Positions 52,301 through 61,943 of a stretch of DNA of 64,000 bases are shown here, in pieces (position 1 is the stretch's first letter; each line of letters opens with the position of its first letter). The notes beneath the pieces are model-generated. The model was not told the DNA's origin. It saw only the letters and a program-made list of their open reading frames with translations, and made no database searches. The position numbers were made by a program, and so were the translations under genes. This DNA is from Streptomyces sp. T12 (GTDB lineage: Bacteria; Actinomycetota; Actinomycetes; Streptomycetales; Streptomycetaceae): positions 2,790,001 through 2,854,000 of the forward strand of contig NZ_CP117866.1 of assembly GCF_028736035.1 (NCBI RefSeq), given 5' to 3'.

Positions 52301-54764
52301 TCCAGACCTCGCCGGTCTTGGTGACGTCGATCGTGCGGTCGGCGGAGACGTCCTTGTTGCCGTCCTTGTCGATGACGAGGAAGCCGACGCTGGAGGCGCC
52401 GGGCTTCAGCTTGACGTAGGCGAAGGCCCCGTAGGCGTCACGGCCGACGAAGGGGTGGCTGTCGGGCCAGTTAGTGGACTCGCCGTCGGCGAGGTCGCCC
52501 CAGGCGTACAGGCCCCAGTTCGCGTAGTCGCCGTCGGTGCGCTTGTAGTGGACGACCGCGTAGTCGCGGGAGGCGGCGGAGGGGATCTCGGGAGCGGGCG
52601 GGGTGCCGGTGGTGCTCTCGGCCGTCGCGCTCGCCGTGCGGCCGGCGGAGTCGATCACGACCGCCTTGTAGCGCAGGGCGGTGCCGGCCGGTACGTCCTT
52701 GCCGATGGCCTGCGTAACCTTGTACGGGGCGTGGTCGGCCGAGCCGAGGGTCTTCCACTTGCCGCCTCCGACCTGGGCGGCGAAGACGACGCGGTTGAGC
52801 TGTCCCCCGTCGACGTCGGCGCCGATCTCCACCGTGCCGGTGGCGCCGGTGGCGGGGGCCTTGAGGGTGAGCGTCGGCTCGGTGGTCGGCTCGGCGGGCT
52901 TGCCGGCCGCCTTGAGGACGATCGCCGAGCCGGCCGGGACGGTGACGGTGAGCTTCTTGTCGGCGTCGGACTCCGCCTTCGCCCGGGTGCCGTAGATGCC
53001 CGTGTACGTCATGTCCGCGGAGCCGACCGGGACGGTCGCCGTCTTGGCGTCGCCGGCGTTGTTGAAGGCGACGAGGTACTCGGTGCCCGACTTGGCGGCG
53101 GTGCGGGAGAAGGCGTAGATCCCGGCGCCGTCGGCCGCGTAGCGCTCGGTCTGGACGCCGTCGGCGAGGGCCGGGTTGGCCTTGCGGAGCTTGGCGAGGG
53201 CGCTGATCTGCTGGTACAGCGGCGCACTTGTGTCGTAGGCGTCGCTCGCGTGCGTGCGGTCGGTGCCGATCTCGTCGTCGTCGAGGTAGTCGGCGGTCTT
53301 GGAGGCGAACATGGTCTGGCGGGCGTCCTTGTCGCCGCCGGCGCCGGTGAAGCCCTGCTCGTCGCCGTAGTAGACGACCGGGTTGCCGCGGCTGAGGAAC
53401 ATCAGCTCGTTGGCGAGCCTGTCCTTGGCGAGGAGCTCGGCGTCGGTGGCCTTCGGGTTGTCCTGGTTCAGGAAGTACCCGAGGCGGCCCATGTCGTGGT
53501 TGCCGAGGAAGGTGACCTGCTCGTAGGCGTTGGCCTTGTCGGTCGTGTACTTGTAGTCGTCGCCGAAGACGCCCGCCAGCTTCTTCGCGCTGCCGCCCTG
53601 CGAGGCGTACTGGCGTGCCGCCTCCTGGAAGGGGAAGTCGAGCGTGGCGTCGAGGCGGCCCTGGGTGACGTACGGGGCGGTGATGTTCGTGTCGGCGGAG
53701 TACACCTCGCCGAACATGAAGAAGTCGTCGCGGCCCTGCTGGGCGGCGTAGGAGTCGAGGGCCGTGGCCCACTGGGTCCAGAACTCCGTGTTGACGTGCT
53801 TCACGGTGTCGATCCGGAAGCCGTCGATGTCGAAGTCCCTGACCCAGCGCTGGTAGATCTTCTCCATGCCCGACACGACCTCGGGACGCTCGGTCCACAG
53901 GTCGTCGAGGCCGCCGAAGTCGCCGTGCGTGGAGCTCTCACCGGCGAAGGTGGAGTCGCCGCGGTTGTGGTACATCGTCGGGTCGTTGAGCCACGACGGG
54001 ACCTTGACGTTCTTCTTCGCGGCGGCGACGGCCGGGGTGCGCGGGAAGGAATCGGTGTCGACCGCGGGGAACTTGGACTTGCCGTCCGCGTAGTCGGCGT
54101 CGTCGAAGGGCTCGCCGTCCTTCGTCAGGTACGGGAAGGCGCCCTTGGAGAGGTAGTCGTACGACTTCTCCTCATAGTCGACGACATCGGCGGTGTGGTT
54201 GGTGATGACGTCGAAGAAGACCTTCATGCCCTTGGCGTGGGCCTTGGAGATGAGGTTCTCCAGGTCCTTGTTCGTGCCGAAGTGCGGGTCGACCTGGGTG
54301 AAGTCGGTGATCCAGTAACCGTGGTAGGCGGCGGAGGCGTTGCTCCCCGTCCCCTGCACGGGCTGGTTCTTGAAGATCGGCGCCATCCAGATGGAGGTGG
54401 TGCCTAGGCCCTTGATGTAGTCGAGGTTCTTGGTCAGGCCCTTGAGGTCGCCACCCTGGTAGAACCCCTTGTCGGTGGGGTCGTAGCCGGTGGAGAGGCG
54501 GGAGCCGGTGAGGCCGCCCTTGTCGTTGCTCGCGTCGCCGTTGGCGAAACGGTCCGGCAGGACGAAGTAGAACTGCTCGCGGGTGGCGTCGTGCCGGGCG
54601 GGCTCGGCGGCGAGCTTGGCGTCGGACGGGGGCGGAGGCGGAGTGTCCGCCCCCGCCGCGAGAGGCTGGACGAGTGCTGCGGCCAGCGCGGTCACGGTGA
54701 CCGCGGCGACCCGTCCGGCATGAGCGGTTCGGCGCCTCGACGGCGTCGGCCATCTCGGTATCAC
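49350..54764 (-). CDS. pulA: Secreted bifunctional alpha-amylase/pullulanase
   Basis: The 1804-residue protein has a signal peptide ending near AGADT. A GH13 alpha-amylase domain spans about 50-480 with [10 protein letters not shown], the nucleophile region GFRIDTVKH, the acid FMFGEV and FLGNHDMGR. Two CBM41/PUD-like beta domains follow ([20 protein letters not shown] and [20 protein letters not shown]). Then come a pullulanase N-terminal part, a CBM48 ([17 protein letters not shown]) and a second GH13 domain with [31 protein letters not shown] and [10 protein letters not shown]. It can thus cut both alpha-1,4 and alpha-1,6 bonds. The GTG start follows AAGGAG. A MalR-like element lies upstream, so maltose control is likely. 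Confidence 0.94.
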   Translation of the reverse strand: MIPRWPTPSRRRTAHAGRVAAVTVTALAAALVQPLAAGADTPPPPPSDAKLAAEPARHDATREQFYFVLPDRFANGDASNDKGGLTGSRLSTGYDPTDKGFYQGGDLKGLTKNLDYIKGLGTTSIWMAPIFKNQPVQGTGSNASAAYHGYWITDFTQVDPHFGTNKDLENLISKAHAKGMKVFFDVITNHTADVVDYEEKSYDYLSKGAFPYLTKDGEPFDDADYADGKSKFPAVDTDSFPRTPAVAAAKKNVKVPSWLNDPTMYHNRGDSTFAGESSTHGDFGGLDDLWTERPEVVSGMEKIYQRWVRDFDIDGFRIDTVKHVNTEFWTQWATALDSYAAQQGRDDFFMFGEVYSADTNITAPYVTQGRLDATLDFPFQEAARQYASQGGSAKKLAGVFGDDYKYTTDKANAYEQVTFLGNHDMGRLGYFLNQDNPKATDAELLAKDRLANELMFLSRGNPVVYYGDEQGFTGAGGDKDARQTMFASKTADYLDDDEIGTDRTHASDAYDTSAPLYQQISALAKLRKANPALADGVQTERYAADGAGIYAFSRTAAKSGTEYLVAFNNAGDAKTATVPVGSADMTYTGIYGTRAKAESDADKKLTVTVPAGSAIVLKAAGKPAEPTTEPTLTLKAPATGATGTVEIGADVDGGQLNRVVFAAQVGGGKWKTLGSADHAPYKVTQAIGKDVPAGTALRYKAVVIDSAGRTASATAESTTGTPPAPEIPSAASRDYAVVHYKRTDGDYANWGLYAWGDLADGESTNWPDSHPFVGRDAYGAFAYVKLKPGASSVGFLVIDKDGNKDVSADRTIDVTKTGEVWIEQGKTDVRTEKPAADYPAPDKTKAVLHYHRADGNYDGWGLHVWTGAANPTDWSNPLKPVKTDSYGAVFEVPLTDGATSLSYILHKGDEKDLPTDQSLDLTANGHEVWLLSGQEKYLLPQPAGSAAALDLSTSKAVWIDRNTLAWNGSEAAASTQLLYSRSGSIAVKDGALTSDDERWLRLSKTSFTDAQKAKFPHLKDYTAWTVDPRDRDRVREALAGQVVASQRAANGAVLAATGVQIAGVLDDLYPGATKADLGPTFDKSGRPTLAVWAPTAQSVALELDGSTVRTKRDAATGVWSVTGPRSWKNKPYRYVVKVWAPSVQKVVTNKVTDPYSVALTTDSERSLVVDLDDRSLAPSGWSSYTKPKAVPLKDAQIQELHIRDFSVADKTARDRGTYLAFTDKDSDGSQHLRELAKSGTSYVHLLPAFDIATIPEKKSDQAVTDCDLASFPADSDKQQECVAKIAAKDAFNWGYDPYHYTVPEGSYATDPDGTGRTVEFRKMVKALNDDGLRVVMDVVYNHTAASGQADTSVLDRIVPGYYQRLLADGSVANSTCCSNTATENAMMGKLVVDSIVTWAKEYKVDGFRFDLMGHHPKANILAVRKALDALTLAKDGVDGKKIILYGEGWNFGEVADDARFVQATQKNMAGTGIATFSDRARDAVRGGGPFDEDPGVQGFASGLYTDPNSSKSNGTSAEQKARLLHYQDLIKVGLSGNLAKYRFTDTDGKEVTGAEVDYNGQPAGYADAPGDALAYADAHDNESLFDALAFKLPAGTSAADRARMQVLAMATATLSQGPALSQAGTDLLRSKSLDRNSYDSGDWFNAIHWNCADGNGFGRGLPMAADNASKWPYAKPLLGTVQVGCGQIEGASAAYQDLLRIRTTEGAFSLDSADQVQSKLSFPLSGKDETPGVITMRLGDLVVVFNATPEKQEQRIASLAGEGYQLHPAQASGADPIVKSSSYEQKTGTFAVPGRTVAVFARAH

Positions 54765-54831
54765 AGATGGACTCCTTGCGATTGCGGCTCTCTTGGGTCC
54801 GACCCCGCGTGACCGTATCGCCGTCGAAAGC

Positions 54832-54875
54832 CTTACAGCAAGAGGCTTGAAACCATCGGTAAGACTTTTCAGTCG
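54832..54875 (-). promoter_or_regulatory. MalR-like operator upstream of pulA
   Basis: CTTACAGCAAGAGGCTTGAAA (abbreviated here; 54832-54852) resembles the malE element with CTTGCAG and an inverted CTTG/CAAG-type half. TAAGACTTTTCAG at 54860-54872 may be a further half-site. The distance to the pulA start is 68 bases. Confidence 0.55.
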
Positions 54876-54971
54876 GGTGCTCAGCAGGCGGAGTTGCTCT
54901 GCGTCAGCAGACCGGGCTTCCAGGGCATCTCGCCGTGGCTGATGTCATCCTTGTCACGCGCACGGCAACTC

Positions 54972-56372
54972 CTATCGCTTGATGGTGTAGGTGACGAGGG
55001 AACGGGCCGGAACCGTGGCCGTGAGCACGCCCCCGCTCACGGGGACGGCGGCCTGTGGGGCGGTACTGCTGGAGCCGTTGGTGAGGTACGGCGTCGCGGT
55101 CCCGGTCGTGATGCCGGTGTTCTGCAGGCCGTACGACACCTGCTGGGCGCCGGTACCCGCGTTGAGCGCGACGACGGTCAGCGTGCCGTCGGTGTTGCGG
55201 AAGGCCGACAGCCTGAGGTTGGCGTCGGGGGTCGTGGCGGCGATGCGGGTGGCCCCGGGGCGGATGAAGCGGCTGTAGTTGGCGATCGCCCAGAGCCGCT
55301 TCGACACGTGGTAGTTCGCGCCGTCCATCTGGATCAGGCCGCGGGTGGCGCCGACCGAGGCGCCGTACCAGTACACATAGCCGCTGGTGTTGCCCTTGGT
55401 GAGGGCGTCGTGGACGGCGGAGGCGACGGTGAACCCGTCGTAGCCGCTGCCGTCGTCCCAGTTCTCGTTCCAGGTGGTGCCGTTGGGCGACCACTCCGAC
55501 ATCCAGGTGCGCTTCTGGGTCGGCAGCGGGCCGTCGACCGGGCTCGCGTAGGTGTGGCCGGTGTGGGTGGCCACGTAGTTCCGGGCCGTCGCGTCGGCCT
55601 CGATCGCGCTCGTGTAGGCCTTCTGCTGGTTCCAGCCGAGGGAATCGCAGCAGGCGACCTTGTACCCGGCCGCGTTCGCGATCGGCCCGAAGACCTTGGT
55701 GAACTCGACCGCCTGGGCGGGAGTGAGCCGCATGGAGTCGTACGTCGCCGTCCAGTCGGGCTCGTTGGTGAAGCCGAGGTCGGTGACCTGGATGCCCTCC
55801 TGGCCGTAGAACCTCGCCCACTGGACCAGGAAGTTCGCGTACGCCCTGCGCCAGTCGCCGCTCGCGCAGGAGGCGCCGCTCAGCCCGCACAGGGTCCCGC
55901 CGTTCGCGTCCGTCCCGTTGGTCTTCATGTAGCCGGGGGCGGTCCACGCGTCGGCGTAGAAGCGGTTCACGCCGTACGCCTTGGCCTGCTGGGCGAGCCA
56001 CACCTGGCCCTTGTCCTGGCGGTCCCAGACGTACTTCGGGGTCGCGTTCGGGCCGCCGGGGTCGGTGGGCTGGATGCCCGAGTCGATGCCGAGGCGCAGG
56101 ATGCTGAGGCCGGCGCCGGTGGTGCGGTTGAGCAGCAGGTCGAGGATCTCGCGCTGTTTCTGGGCCGGTAAGCCCTGCGAGCCGCGCATGATGTCGGCCC
56201 GTCCGAAGTGCTCGGAGAAGCCGAAGCCGTCGATGGGCTGGTAGGTGGTGGAGGCGTTGATGGTGGCCGTGGTGGCGGCCCAGGCGTTCGGGGTGCCCGT
56301 GGCGGTGAAGCCGGCTGCGGTGAGGAGGACGGACAGCGACGTCACTGCCCACTTTCTGAGTCTGCGTGTCAT
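54972..56372 (-). CDS. Secreted GH30-family glycosidase
   Basis: The 466-residue protein has a signal peptide ending in NAWA-ATT. The catalytic (beta/alpha)8 domain has the GH30 opening YQPIDGFGFSEHFGRADIMRGSQG, LNRTTGAGLSILRLGI, the acid/base Glu in GFTNEPDW and the nucleophile Glu in TWMSEWSPNG. A C-terminal beta-sandwich completes it (NLRLSAFRNTDGTLTVVALN). The substrate is probably xylan or another beta-linked glycan, since GH30 has several specificities. It lies inside the maltose cluster, in line between amy and pulA, but carries its own CebR-type operator 14 bp upstream. The longer frame to 56480 has no signal-peptide layout. Confidence 0.86.
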   Translation of the reverse strand: MTRRLRKWAVTSLSVLLTAAGFTATGTPNAWAATTATINASTTYQPIDGFGFSEHFGRADIMRGSQGLPAQKQREILDLLLNRTTGAGLSILRLGIDSGIQPTDPGGPNATPKYVWDRQDKGQVWLAQQAKAYGVNRFYADAWTAPGYMKTNGTDANGGTLCGLSGASCASGDWRRAYANFLVQWARFYGQEGIQVTDLGFTNEPDWTATYDSMRLTPAQAVEFTKVFGPIANAAGYKVACCDSLGWNQQKAYTSAIEADATARNYVATHTGHTYASPVDGPLPTQKRTWMSEWSPNGTTWNENWDDGSGYDGFTVASAVHDALTKGNTSGYVYWYGASVGATRGLIQMDGANYHVSKRLWAIANYSRFIRPGATRIAATTPDANLRLSAFRNTDGTLTVVALNAGTGAQQVSYGLQNTGITTGTATPYLTNGSSSTAPQAAVPVSGGVLTATVPARSLVTYTIKR

Positions 56373-56385
56373 GGTCCGCCAATCG

Positions 56386-56399
56386 TGGGAGCGCTCCCA
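56386..56399 (-). promoter_or_regulatory. CebR-type operator of the GH30 gene
   Basis: TGGGAGCGCTCCCA is a perfect 14-bp palindrome identical to the known operator of CebR, the cellobiose-sensing LacI-family repressor of Streptomyces. It ends 13 bases from the GH30 start, where a bound repressor would block initiation. Confidence 0.85.
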
Positions 56400-56436
56400 T
56401 ATACGAGGCGGAAGGTAGGGCGATGCCCGGAACACG

Positions 56437-56474
56437 TCAACCCCTCGCGTACCGCACGGCACACGAGGGGTTGA
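56437..56474 (-). terminator. Terminator after amy
   Basis: TCAACCCCTCG at 56437-56447 pairs perfectly with 56464-56474 (11 bp, 16-base loop), just beyond the amylase stop and before the GH30 promoter. Confidence 0.8.
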
Positions 56475-56483
56475 GGGCACAGC

Positions 56484-57860
56484 TCAGCAGCTGGACTTGC
56501 CGGTGTATATCGCCAGGGCGGTGTTGGCGCCCAGGGTGGCGGTGAACTGGCCGCTCGAGTTCACGGTCACCGTCGTGTTGTTCTGCACATTGCAGTACGT
56601 GCCCGCCGCGAGGGACGTCTGGTAGGTGCGGGTCAGGCTGCTCGACTCGTGGTTGATGGCCACGTAGCCCTTGCTGCCCCGCCCGAACGCGATGGCGTCG
56701 CCGCCGTTGTCCCACCAGTTGGTGACCGACTCGCCGCGGGTGGCGTTGCGGAAGGCGACCATGCGGATGATCTCCGGCCAGGCGTGCTGGCACTTCCAGC
56801 CGTCCTGCCAGCAGGCGGTCACCGAGCCGCTGTTGGGCGGTCCGGCGTCCGCGTCGGACCACTCGTAGCCGGAGTTGATGTCCGGGGCGCCGTACGGGTA
56901 GGCGAGCATGAAGACGTTGGCCAGCGTGTAGTTGGCGCCGTCCTTGTAGTTGAGCGTGGAGCCGTTGCGCTCGGTGTCGTGGTTGTCGACGAAGACACCG
57001 GAGACGCCGCTGCTCATGTAGCCCCAGCCCTCGCCGTAGTTCTTCAGATAGGCGAGGTTCTCGTTGTTGAAGACCCGCTTGAGGTCGTAGGCGTAGCGGA
57101 ACTCCTGGACGTCGCCGTTGCCCGTGTACTCGGTCGGCTGGACGGCCTCCCCGCTGCCGTAGATGACCTCCTGCTTCCAGTACGCCGACGGATTGCTCAG
57201 CCGGGACTTGATGTTGGCGAGGTCGGCGGTGTCGATGTGCTTGGCCCCGTCGATGCGGAAGCCGTCGACACCGAGCGAGAGCAGGTCGTTTATGTAGCCG
57301 GCGATGGCGCCGCGGACGTACGACTCACCGGTGTCCAGGTCGGCGAGGCCCACCAGTTCGCAGTGCTGGACGTTCCAGCGGTCCTGGTAGTTGTTGATCT
57401 GGCTCGTGCAGTCGTCGAAGTCGGACGACGAGTACAGGCCCGGGTAGTTGTACTTCGTGTACGACGAGCCGCCGGTCCCGGTGCCGCTGCCCGCCGACAT
57501 GTGGTTGATGACTGTGTCGACGACGACCTTCACACCGGCCGCGTGGCAGGTGTTGACCATGTTCTGGAAGGCCGTGCGGTCGCCGAGGCGGCCCGCGATC
57601 TTGTAGCTGACGGGCTGGTACGACGTCCACCACTGCGCGCCCTGTATGTGCTCGGCGGGCGGGGAGACCTGCACGTATCCGTAGCCCGCGGGGCCGAGGG
57701 TGTTGGTGCACTCCCTCGCCACCGAGGCGAAGTTCCACTCGAAGAGGACGGCGGTGACGTCCTTGGCGCCGGGCGGGGAGGCGTGGGCGGTGGCGGGCGC
57801 GGCGACCGCTGCCGCCGCGGCGAGCGCGAGCGCGCTCGCGAGGGTTCTGTTGCTGGCCAT
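56484..57860 (-). CDS. Secreted alpha-amylase (GH13)
   Basis: The 458-residue protein has a signal peptide ending near AHA-SPPG. The GH13 catalytic barrel carries [15 protein letters not shown], the nucleophile GFRIDGAKH, the acid region VIYGSGEAV and [12 protein letters not shown], and a C-terminal beta domain ([34 protein letters not shown]). No separate starch-binding domain is present. This is the Streptomyces secreted amylase type. It releases maltooligosaccharides for the neighbouring transporter. CTTGCAG and a TTGC-t-GCAA dyad upstream suggest MalR control. Confidence 0.94.
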   Translation of the reverse strand: MASNRTLASALALAAAAAVAAPATAHASPPGAKDVTAVLFEWNFASVARECTNTLGPAGYGYVQVSPPAEHIQGAQWWTSYQPVSYKIAGRLGDRTAFQNMVNTCHAAGVKVVVDTVINHMSAGSGTGTGGSSYTKYNYPGLYSSSDFDDCTSQINNYQDRWNVQHCELVGLADLDTGESYVRGAIAGYINDLLSLGVDGFRIDGAKHIDTADLANIKSRLSNPSAYWKQEVIYGSGEAVQPTEYTGNGDVQEFRYAYDLKRVFNNENLAYLKNYGEGWGYMSSGVSGVFVDNHDTERNGSTLNYKDGANYTLANVFMLAYPYGAPDINSGYEWSDADAGPPNSGSVTACWQDGWKCQHAWPEIIRMVAFRNATRGESVTNWWDNGGDAIAFGRGSKGYVAINHESSSLTRTYQTSLAAGTYCNVQNNTTVTVNSSGQFTATLGANTALAIYTGKSSC

Positions 57861-57885
57861 GTGGGGTCCTTCTTCGTTGAAGGTT

Positions 57886-57914
57886 CTTGCTGCAACATTT
57901 CAGAAACCTTGCAG
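57886..57914 (-). promoter_or_regulatory. MalR-type operator of amy
   Basis: CTTGCTGCAA at 57886-57895 holds a TTGC-t-GCAA dyad, and CCTTGCAG at 57907-57914 matches the half-site repeated upstream of malE and aglA. These sit 26-54 bases before the amylase start. Confidence 0.65.
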
Positions 57915-57929
57915 TGGCCAGATGTTAAA

Positions 57930-57957
57930 GGCCCGCTGCCCAAAAGGGCAGCGGGCC
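57930..57957 (-). terminator. Terminator after aglA
   Basis: A perfect 12-bp stem, GGCCCGCTGCCC with 57946-57957, and an AAAA loop lie 42 bases beyond the aglA stop. Confidence 0.88.
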
Positions 57958-57998
57958 GTGTGAAATTCAACGAAAGAAGTTGCGGAGCGGACCAGCCG

Positions 57999-59690
57999 TC
58001 AGGCCGTCGTCCACCACACCGTCGTGTCCGCCGGCACCTTCGTCTCGCCGTCCGCCTCGGTGATCTCGCCGCTGGTGAGCAGCACGCGGCCGTGGGACGG
58101 GAGCGTCACGGACTCGCCGCTCGTGTTGGCGACGCAGACGAACTCGCCGCGGCGGAAGGCCAGGACGCCCTCGGGTGCGCGCAGCCACTCCACCGACTCG
58201 CCGGCGCCGAGGTCGGGCTGCTCACGGCGGACGGCGAGCGCGGAGCGGTACAGCTCCAGGGTGGAGTCGGGGTCGCCGGTCTGCGCCTCGATGCTCAGCT
58301 CGCCCCAGCCCTCCGGCTGCGGCAGCCAGCTGCCGCCGGCGCCGAAGCCGTACGACGAGCCCTCGCGCGTCCACGGGATCGGGACGCGGCAGCCGTCGCG
58401 GAAGCCGTCCTGGCCCTCGCCCCGGAAGTACGCCGGGTCCTGGCGGACCTCGTCGGGGAGGTCGACGACGTCCGGCAGGCCCAGCTCCTCGCCCTGGTAG
58501 ACGTACGCCGAACCCGGCAGCGCGAGCATGAGGAGGGTGGCGGCGCGGGCGCGGCGCAGGCCCAGGGCGCGGTCGCCGGCCGTGCGGATCTGGGTGCCGA
58601 GGCCGGGCGGGTTGGCGAAGCGCGTCGCGTGGCGGGTGACGTCGTGGTTGGACAGAACCCACGTCGCCGGGGCGCCGACCGGGCGCATCGCCTCCAGGGT
58701 GCGGTCGACGACCTCGCGGAGCTCGGCGGCGTCCCAGTCCGTCGACAGGTACTGGAAGTTGAAGGCCTGGTGGAGTTCGTCCGGGCGGACGTAGTTCGCG
58801 GTGCGCTCGACGGTCGGGGTCCACGCCTCCGCGACGAAGATGCGCTCGCCCGCGTACTCGTCGAGGATCGTGCGCCACTGGCGGTAGATGGCGTGCACGC
58901 CGTCCTGGTCGAAGAACGGCATGACATCGTTGCCCAGCAGCTTGACCTGATCGTGGGATCCGAGGTCCGGCAGCCCCTCCGCCTTCACCAGGCCGTGGGC
59001 CACGTCGATACGGAAGCCGTCGACGCCGATGTCCAGCCAGAACCGGAGGATCGAGCGGAACTCGTCGCCCACCGCCGGGTGCTCCCAGTTGAAGTCGGGC
59101 TGCTCGGGGGCGAAGAGGTGCAGGTACCACTCGCCGGGCGTGCCGTCGGGCTCGGTGACCCGCGTCCACGCCGGGCCGCCGAAGATGGACTCCCAGTCGT
59201 TGGGCGGCAGTTCGCCGTCCGTGCCCTTGCCGGGGCGGAAGTGGTAGCGGTCCCGCAGCGGGGAGCCGGGGCCGTCCGCGACCGCCCGCTTGAACCATTC
59301 GTGCTGGTCGGAGGAGTGGTTGGGGACCAGGTCGACGATGATCCTGAGCCCCAGCCCGTGGGCGTCGCGGATCAGCGCGTCCGCGTCGAGCAGGTTGCCG
59401 AACATGGGGTCGACGGCCCGGTAGTCGGCGACGTCGTAGCCGGCGTCGGCCTGCGGGGAGGCGTAGAAGGGGCTGAGCCACACGGCGTCCACACCGAGGT
59501 CGCGCAGGTACGGCAGGCGGGAGCGTACGCCTTCCAGGTCGCCCATGCCGTCGCCGTTGCTGTCGGCGAAGCTGCGCGGATAGACCTGGTAGATCACCGC
59601 GTCCCGCCACCAGTCACGGCGCTTGGCGACGGTGGCGACGGCCGCTGCGGAGGTGGGGGTCGGGGCCGGGGCTGCGGAGTGCTGGCTCAT
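57999..59690 (-). CDS. aglA: Alpha-glucosidase (GH13)
   Basis: The 563-residue cytoplasmic enzyme has no signal peptide. It starts with a Pro/Thr-rich head (MSQHSAAPAPTPTSAA) and then WWRDAVIYQVYPRSFADSNGDGMGD, the oligo-1,6-/alpha-glucosidase opening. The catalytic motifs are VDLVPNHSSDQH, GFRIDVAHG (nucleophile Asp), FVAEAW (acid Glu) and VLSNHDVTRH. It hydrolyses imported maltose and maltodextrins to glucose. The ATG at 59690 follows AAGGA; the open frame to 59723 has no better start. The malG gene lies 192 bp upstream, across a hairpin and a CTTGCAG site, so aglA has its own promoter. Confidence 0.93.
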   Translation of the reverse strand: MSQHSAAPAPTPTSAAAVATVAKRRDWWRDAVIYQVYPRSFADSNGDGMGDLEGVRSRLPYLRDLGVDAVWLSPFYASPQADAGYDVADYRAVDPMFGNLLDADALIRDAHGLGLRIIVDLVPNHSSDQHEWFKRAVADGPGSPLRDRYHFRPGKGTDGELPPNDWESIFGGPAWTRVTEPDGTPGEWYLHLFAPEQPDFNWEHPAVGDEFRSILRFWLDIGVDGFRIDVAHGLVKAEGLPDLGSHDQVKLLGNDVMPFFDQDGVHAIYRQWRTILDEYAGERIFVAEAWTPTVERTANYVRPDELHQAFNFQYLSTDWDAAELREVVDRTLEAMRPVGAPATWVLSNHDVTRHATRFANPPGLGTQIRTAGDRALGLRRARAATLLMLALPGSAYVYQGEELGLPDVVDLPDEVRQDPAYFRGEGQDGFRDGCRVPIPWTREGSSYGFGAGGSWLPQPEGWGELSIEAQTGDPDSTLELYRSALAVRREQPDLGAGESVEWLRAPEGVLAFRRGEFVCVANTSGESVTLPSHGRVLLTSGEITEADGETKVPADTTVWWTTA

Positions 59691-59738
59691 GGCGTCCTTG
59701 GTACGTAACGGAGTTCGAGTCATGGATGAATGGTGCGG

Positions 59739-59745
59739 CTTGCAG
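59739..59745 (-). promoter_or_regulatory. CTTGCAG site upstream of aglA
   Basis: An exact CTTGCAG, the half-site seen at malE and amy, lies 48 bases before the aglA start. A single half-site is weaker evidence than the paired ones. Confidence 0.5.
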
Positions 59746-59795
59746 GTTTTCGGCGGTTTACGGAACCCTCGGAATTCTTCGGCGCACGGATGTGA

Positions 59796-59839
59796 GGCGG
59801 CCGCGGTGACAGCGGGGTCGGATGGGCACCGCGGCCGCC
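59796..59839 (-). terminator. Terminator after malG
   Basis: GGCGGCCGCGGTG at 59796-59808 pairs with 59827-59839 (13 bp, 18-base loop), between malG and aglA. Confidence 0.8.
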
Positions 59840-59882
59840 ACCCGCGCGACGAGGCGCGCGGGAGTCGTGGTGAGCCCTGGGC

Positions 59883-60800
59883 TCAGCCCTTCGTTCCGCC
59901 CGAGGTGAGCCCGGTCACCAGGTTCTTCTGCACGAAGTAGAAGAACGCGGAGATCGGTATGGCGATCAGCACCGCGGTGGCGGCCATGAGGTTGCGCTGC
60001 GCGTCGTGCTCGCTGACGAAGGTCTGCAGACCGACGGCGAAGGTGTACTTCGTGTCGGACAGCATGAACGTCGACGCGAACGCCACCTCGCCGAAGGCCG
60101 TGAGGAAGCTGTAGAACGCGGCGACCGCCAGGCCCGGCTTGGCGAGCGGCAGGATCAGTCGCGCGAAGGTGCCGAAGGGGGTCAGCCCGTCGACGCGCCC
60201 CGCCTCGTCGATCTCGAACGGGATCGTGTCGAAGTACCCCTTCATCAGCCACGCGCAGTACGGGACGACGGTGGAGCAGTAGACGAGGATCAGACCGGGG
60301 TAGGTGTCGATAAGCTGCAGGTCCGACAGGATCTGGTACATCGGCACCATGAGGACGGCCACCGGGAACATCTGGGTCACCAGCAGGACCCACATGAACT
60401 TCTTGTAGCCGGGGAAACGCATCCGCGAGACCGCGTAGCCGGTGGTGGCGGCGATGATCACGCCGATGAGCGTGGTGCCGAGCGTGACGACGGCCGTGGT
60501 CAGCAGCCAGTCGAAGAACTTCGTCTCCTTCAGCACGAAGGAGTAGTTGGCGAGCGACATCTTGCTCCAGATGCCACCCGGGTGGAGGTAGTCGTCCTTG
60601 TCCGGGCCGAGGGACAGGAAGACCAGCCAGGCCACCGGGAAGAGCGCGATCAGGCTCGCGACGATCAGGATGCCGTGGGAGACGAGGGACGTGGCGCGGC
60701 TGTTCTCGCCGCGGCCGCGCGGGCGCAGTCGGGAGGAGGCGAGGACCTGCGGGGTCACTGGGCGGTCGTCCTTGATCTCAGGGGGCGTTGCGGTGCTCAT
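59883..60800 (-). CDS. malG: Maltose/maltodextrin ABC transporter permease MalG
   Basis: The 305-residue permease has six membrane helices and the EAA loop EIDEAGRVDGLTPFGTFARLILPLAKPG, which contacts the ATPase. VTQMFPVAVLMVPMYQIL and the C-terminal FYFVQKNLVTGLTSGGTKG are typical of MalG. Its start lies 13 bases after the malF stop, so the pair is an operon. No ATPase gene is present in the cluster. In Streptomyces the shared ATPase MsiK, encoded elsewhere, energises this transporter. Confidence 0.94.
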   Translation of the reverse strand: MSTATPPEIKDDRPVTPQVLASSRLRPRGRGENSRATSLVSHGILIVASLIALFPVAWLVFLSLGPDKDDYLHPGGIWSKMSLANYSFVLKETKFFDWLLTTAVVTLGTTLIGVIIAATTGYAVSRMRFPGYKKFMWVLLVTQMFPVAVLMVPMYQILSDLQLIDTYPGLILVYCSTVVPYCAWLMKGYFDTIPFEIDEAGRVDGLTPFGTFARLILPLAKPGLAVAAFYSFLTAFGEVAFASTFMLSDTKYTFAVGLQTFVSEHDAQRNLMAATAVLIAIPISAFFYFVQKNLVTGLTSGGTKG

Positions 60801-60813
60801 GGGGACTCCTGCC

Positions 60814-61818
60814 TCAGATCGCGAGCTGCTGGTCGTTGCGGTTCAGCCAGCGGCGGTAGAAGGAGGTGAAGACGATCAGGATGGCCAGCAGCAGGATGCC
60901 GTAGGCGGCCGACTGCGCGAAGTCGCGCGGCTGCTGTCCGAAGCCGAGGTAGTAGGCCCAGGTGACGAGGATCTGCGCGTCGGGGGCGGTGTCGCCGAAC
61001 AGCAGGAAGATGATGGCGAACTGGTTGAAGGTCCAGATGATGCCGAGAAGTACGACGGTGGAGCTGACGGACCTGAGGCCCGGCAGGGTGACGTAGCGGA
61101 ACTGCTGCCACTTGCTGGCGCCGTCCATCTCCGAGGCCTCGTACAGCGAGGAGTCGATGGACTGCAGCCCGCCGAGCAGCGAGAGCATCATGAACGGCAC
61201 ACCGCACCAGGTGTTCACCATGATCGCGGCGAACCGCTGCCAGAAGGTGTCCTCCAGCCACAGCGGCGTCGGCAGGTGGAGCGTCTCCAGGAACGAGTTG
61301 ATGATGCCGCCGTCGGCGAGCATGAACCGCCAGCCGAAGACGGTGACGAAGGTCGGCACGGCCCACGGCAGGATCAGGATCAGCCGGTACAGGGTGCGGC
61401 CGCGCAGCTTCTGGTTGAGCAGCAGGGCGAGGCCGAGGCCGATGGTGTAGTGCAGGGTGACGCAGAGCGCGGTCCAGACGATCGTCCAGATGAAGTGCGA
61501 CCAGAAGCGATCGTACGCCGTCTCGCCCCACAGGATGTCGGCGTAGTTGTCGAGGCCGATGAACTTGTAGGTGGCGTCGATGTGGTTGACGCCGATCGTG
61601 CGGGCGCTGTTGAGGCTGTTGGCGTCGGTGAGGGTGAGGTAGAAGCCGTACACCAGGGGGTAGATCACGAGGACGCCGAGGACGATCACCACCGGGGCGA
61701 TCATCGCGTAGGCGTACCAGTGCTTCTGGTAGCCGTGCTTGAGGCGCTGGCCCAGCCCGGGGCGCGGCGCGCGGTCACCGCGGCGCTTGCCGGTCGCGCG
61801 GTCGATGGCGACTGTCAT
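60814..61818 (-). CDS. malF: Maltose/maltodextrin ABC transporter permease MalF
   Basis: The 334-residue permease has about six membrane helices starting with YAYAMIAPVVIVLGVLVIYPLVYGFYLTLTDAN. The EAA loop is EASEMDGASKWQQFRYVTLPGL. It pairs with MalG to form the membrane channel and receives sugar from MalE. It lies 125 bp after the malE stop, with a long hairpin in the gap that probably lowers its expression relative to the binding protein. Confidence 0.94.
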   Translation of the reverse strand: MTVAIDRATGKRRGDRAPRPGLGQRLKHGYQKHWYAYAMIAPVVIVLGVLVIYPLVYGFYLTLTDANSLNSARTIGVNHIDATYKFIGLDNYADILWGETAYDRFWSHFIWTIVWTALCVTLHYTIGLGLALLLNQKLRGRTLYRLILILPWAVPTFVTVFGWRFMLADGGIINSFLETLHLPTPLWLEDTFWQRFAAIMVNTWCGVPFMMLSLLGGLQSIDSSLYEASEMDGASKWQQFRYVTLPGLRSVSSTVVLLGIIWTFNQFAIIFLLFGDTAPDAQILVTWAYYLGFGQQPRDFAQSAAYGILLLAILIVFTSFYRRWLNRNDQQLAI

Positions 61819-61890
61819 GGTTCGACAACCTTCTCGAAATTCGGCAGGTCAAGGGGTGTACGGCTCGATGGTGTACGGCGCACAGGCCGG

Positions 61891-61936
61891 TGGCCGCCGG
61901 AACTCTCCCCCCATGATCAGGGAGTTCCGGCGGCCA
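61891..61936 (-). terminator. Intercistronic hairpin between malE and malF
   Basis: TGGCCGCCGGAACTC at 61891-61905 pairs with 61922-61936 (15 bp); the loop contains a further TCCC/GGGA pairing. It lies seven bases after the malE stop. Such hairpins give high binding-protein and lower permease expression by partial termination or 3'-end protection. Confidence 0.82.
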
Positions 61937-61943
61937 CTCGGGT

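Noticed and set aside
49464..54407. 1647-residue plus-strand frame opposite pulA
   Set aside because: Val/Gly/Asp-rich with no recognisable motif; pulA on the minus strand has complete catalytic motifs throughout.
56373..56480. 36-residue N-terminal extension of the GH30 protein
   Set aside because: It would bury the signal peptide and translate across the CebR operator; the ATG at 56372 gives a proper signal sequence.
56649..59708. 1019-residue plus-strand frame across amy and aglA
   Set aside because: Antisense shadow of two GH13 genes, with only low-complexity sequence.
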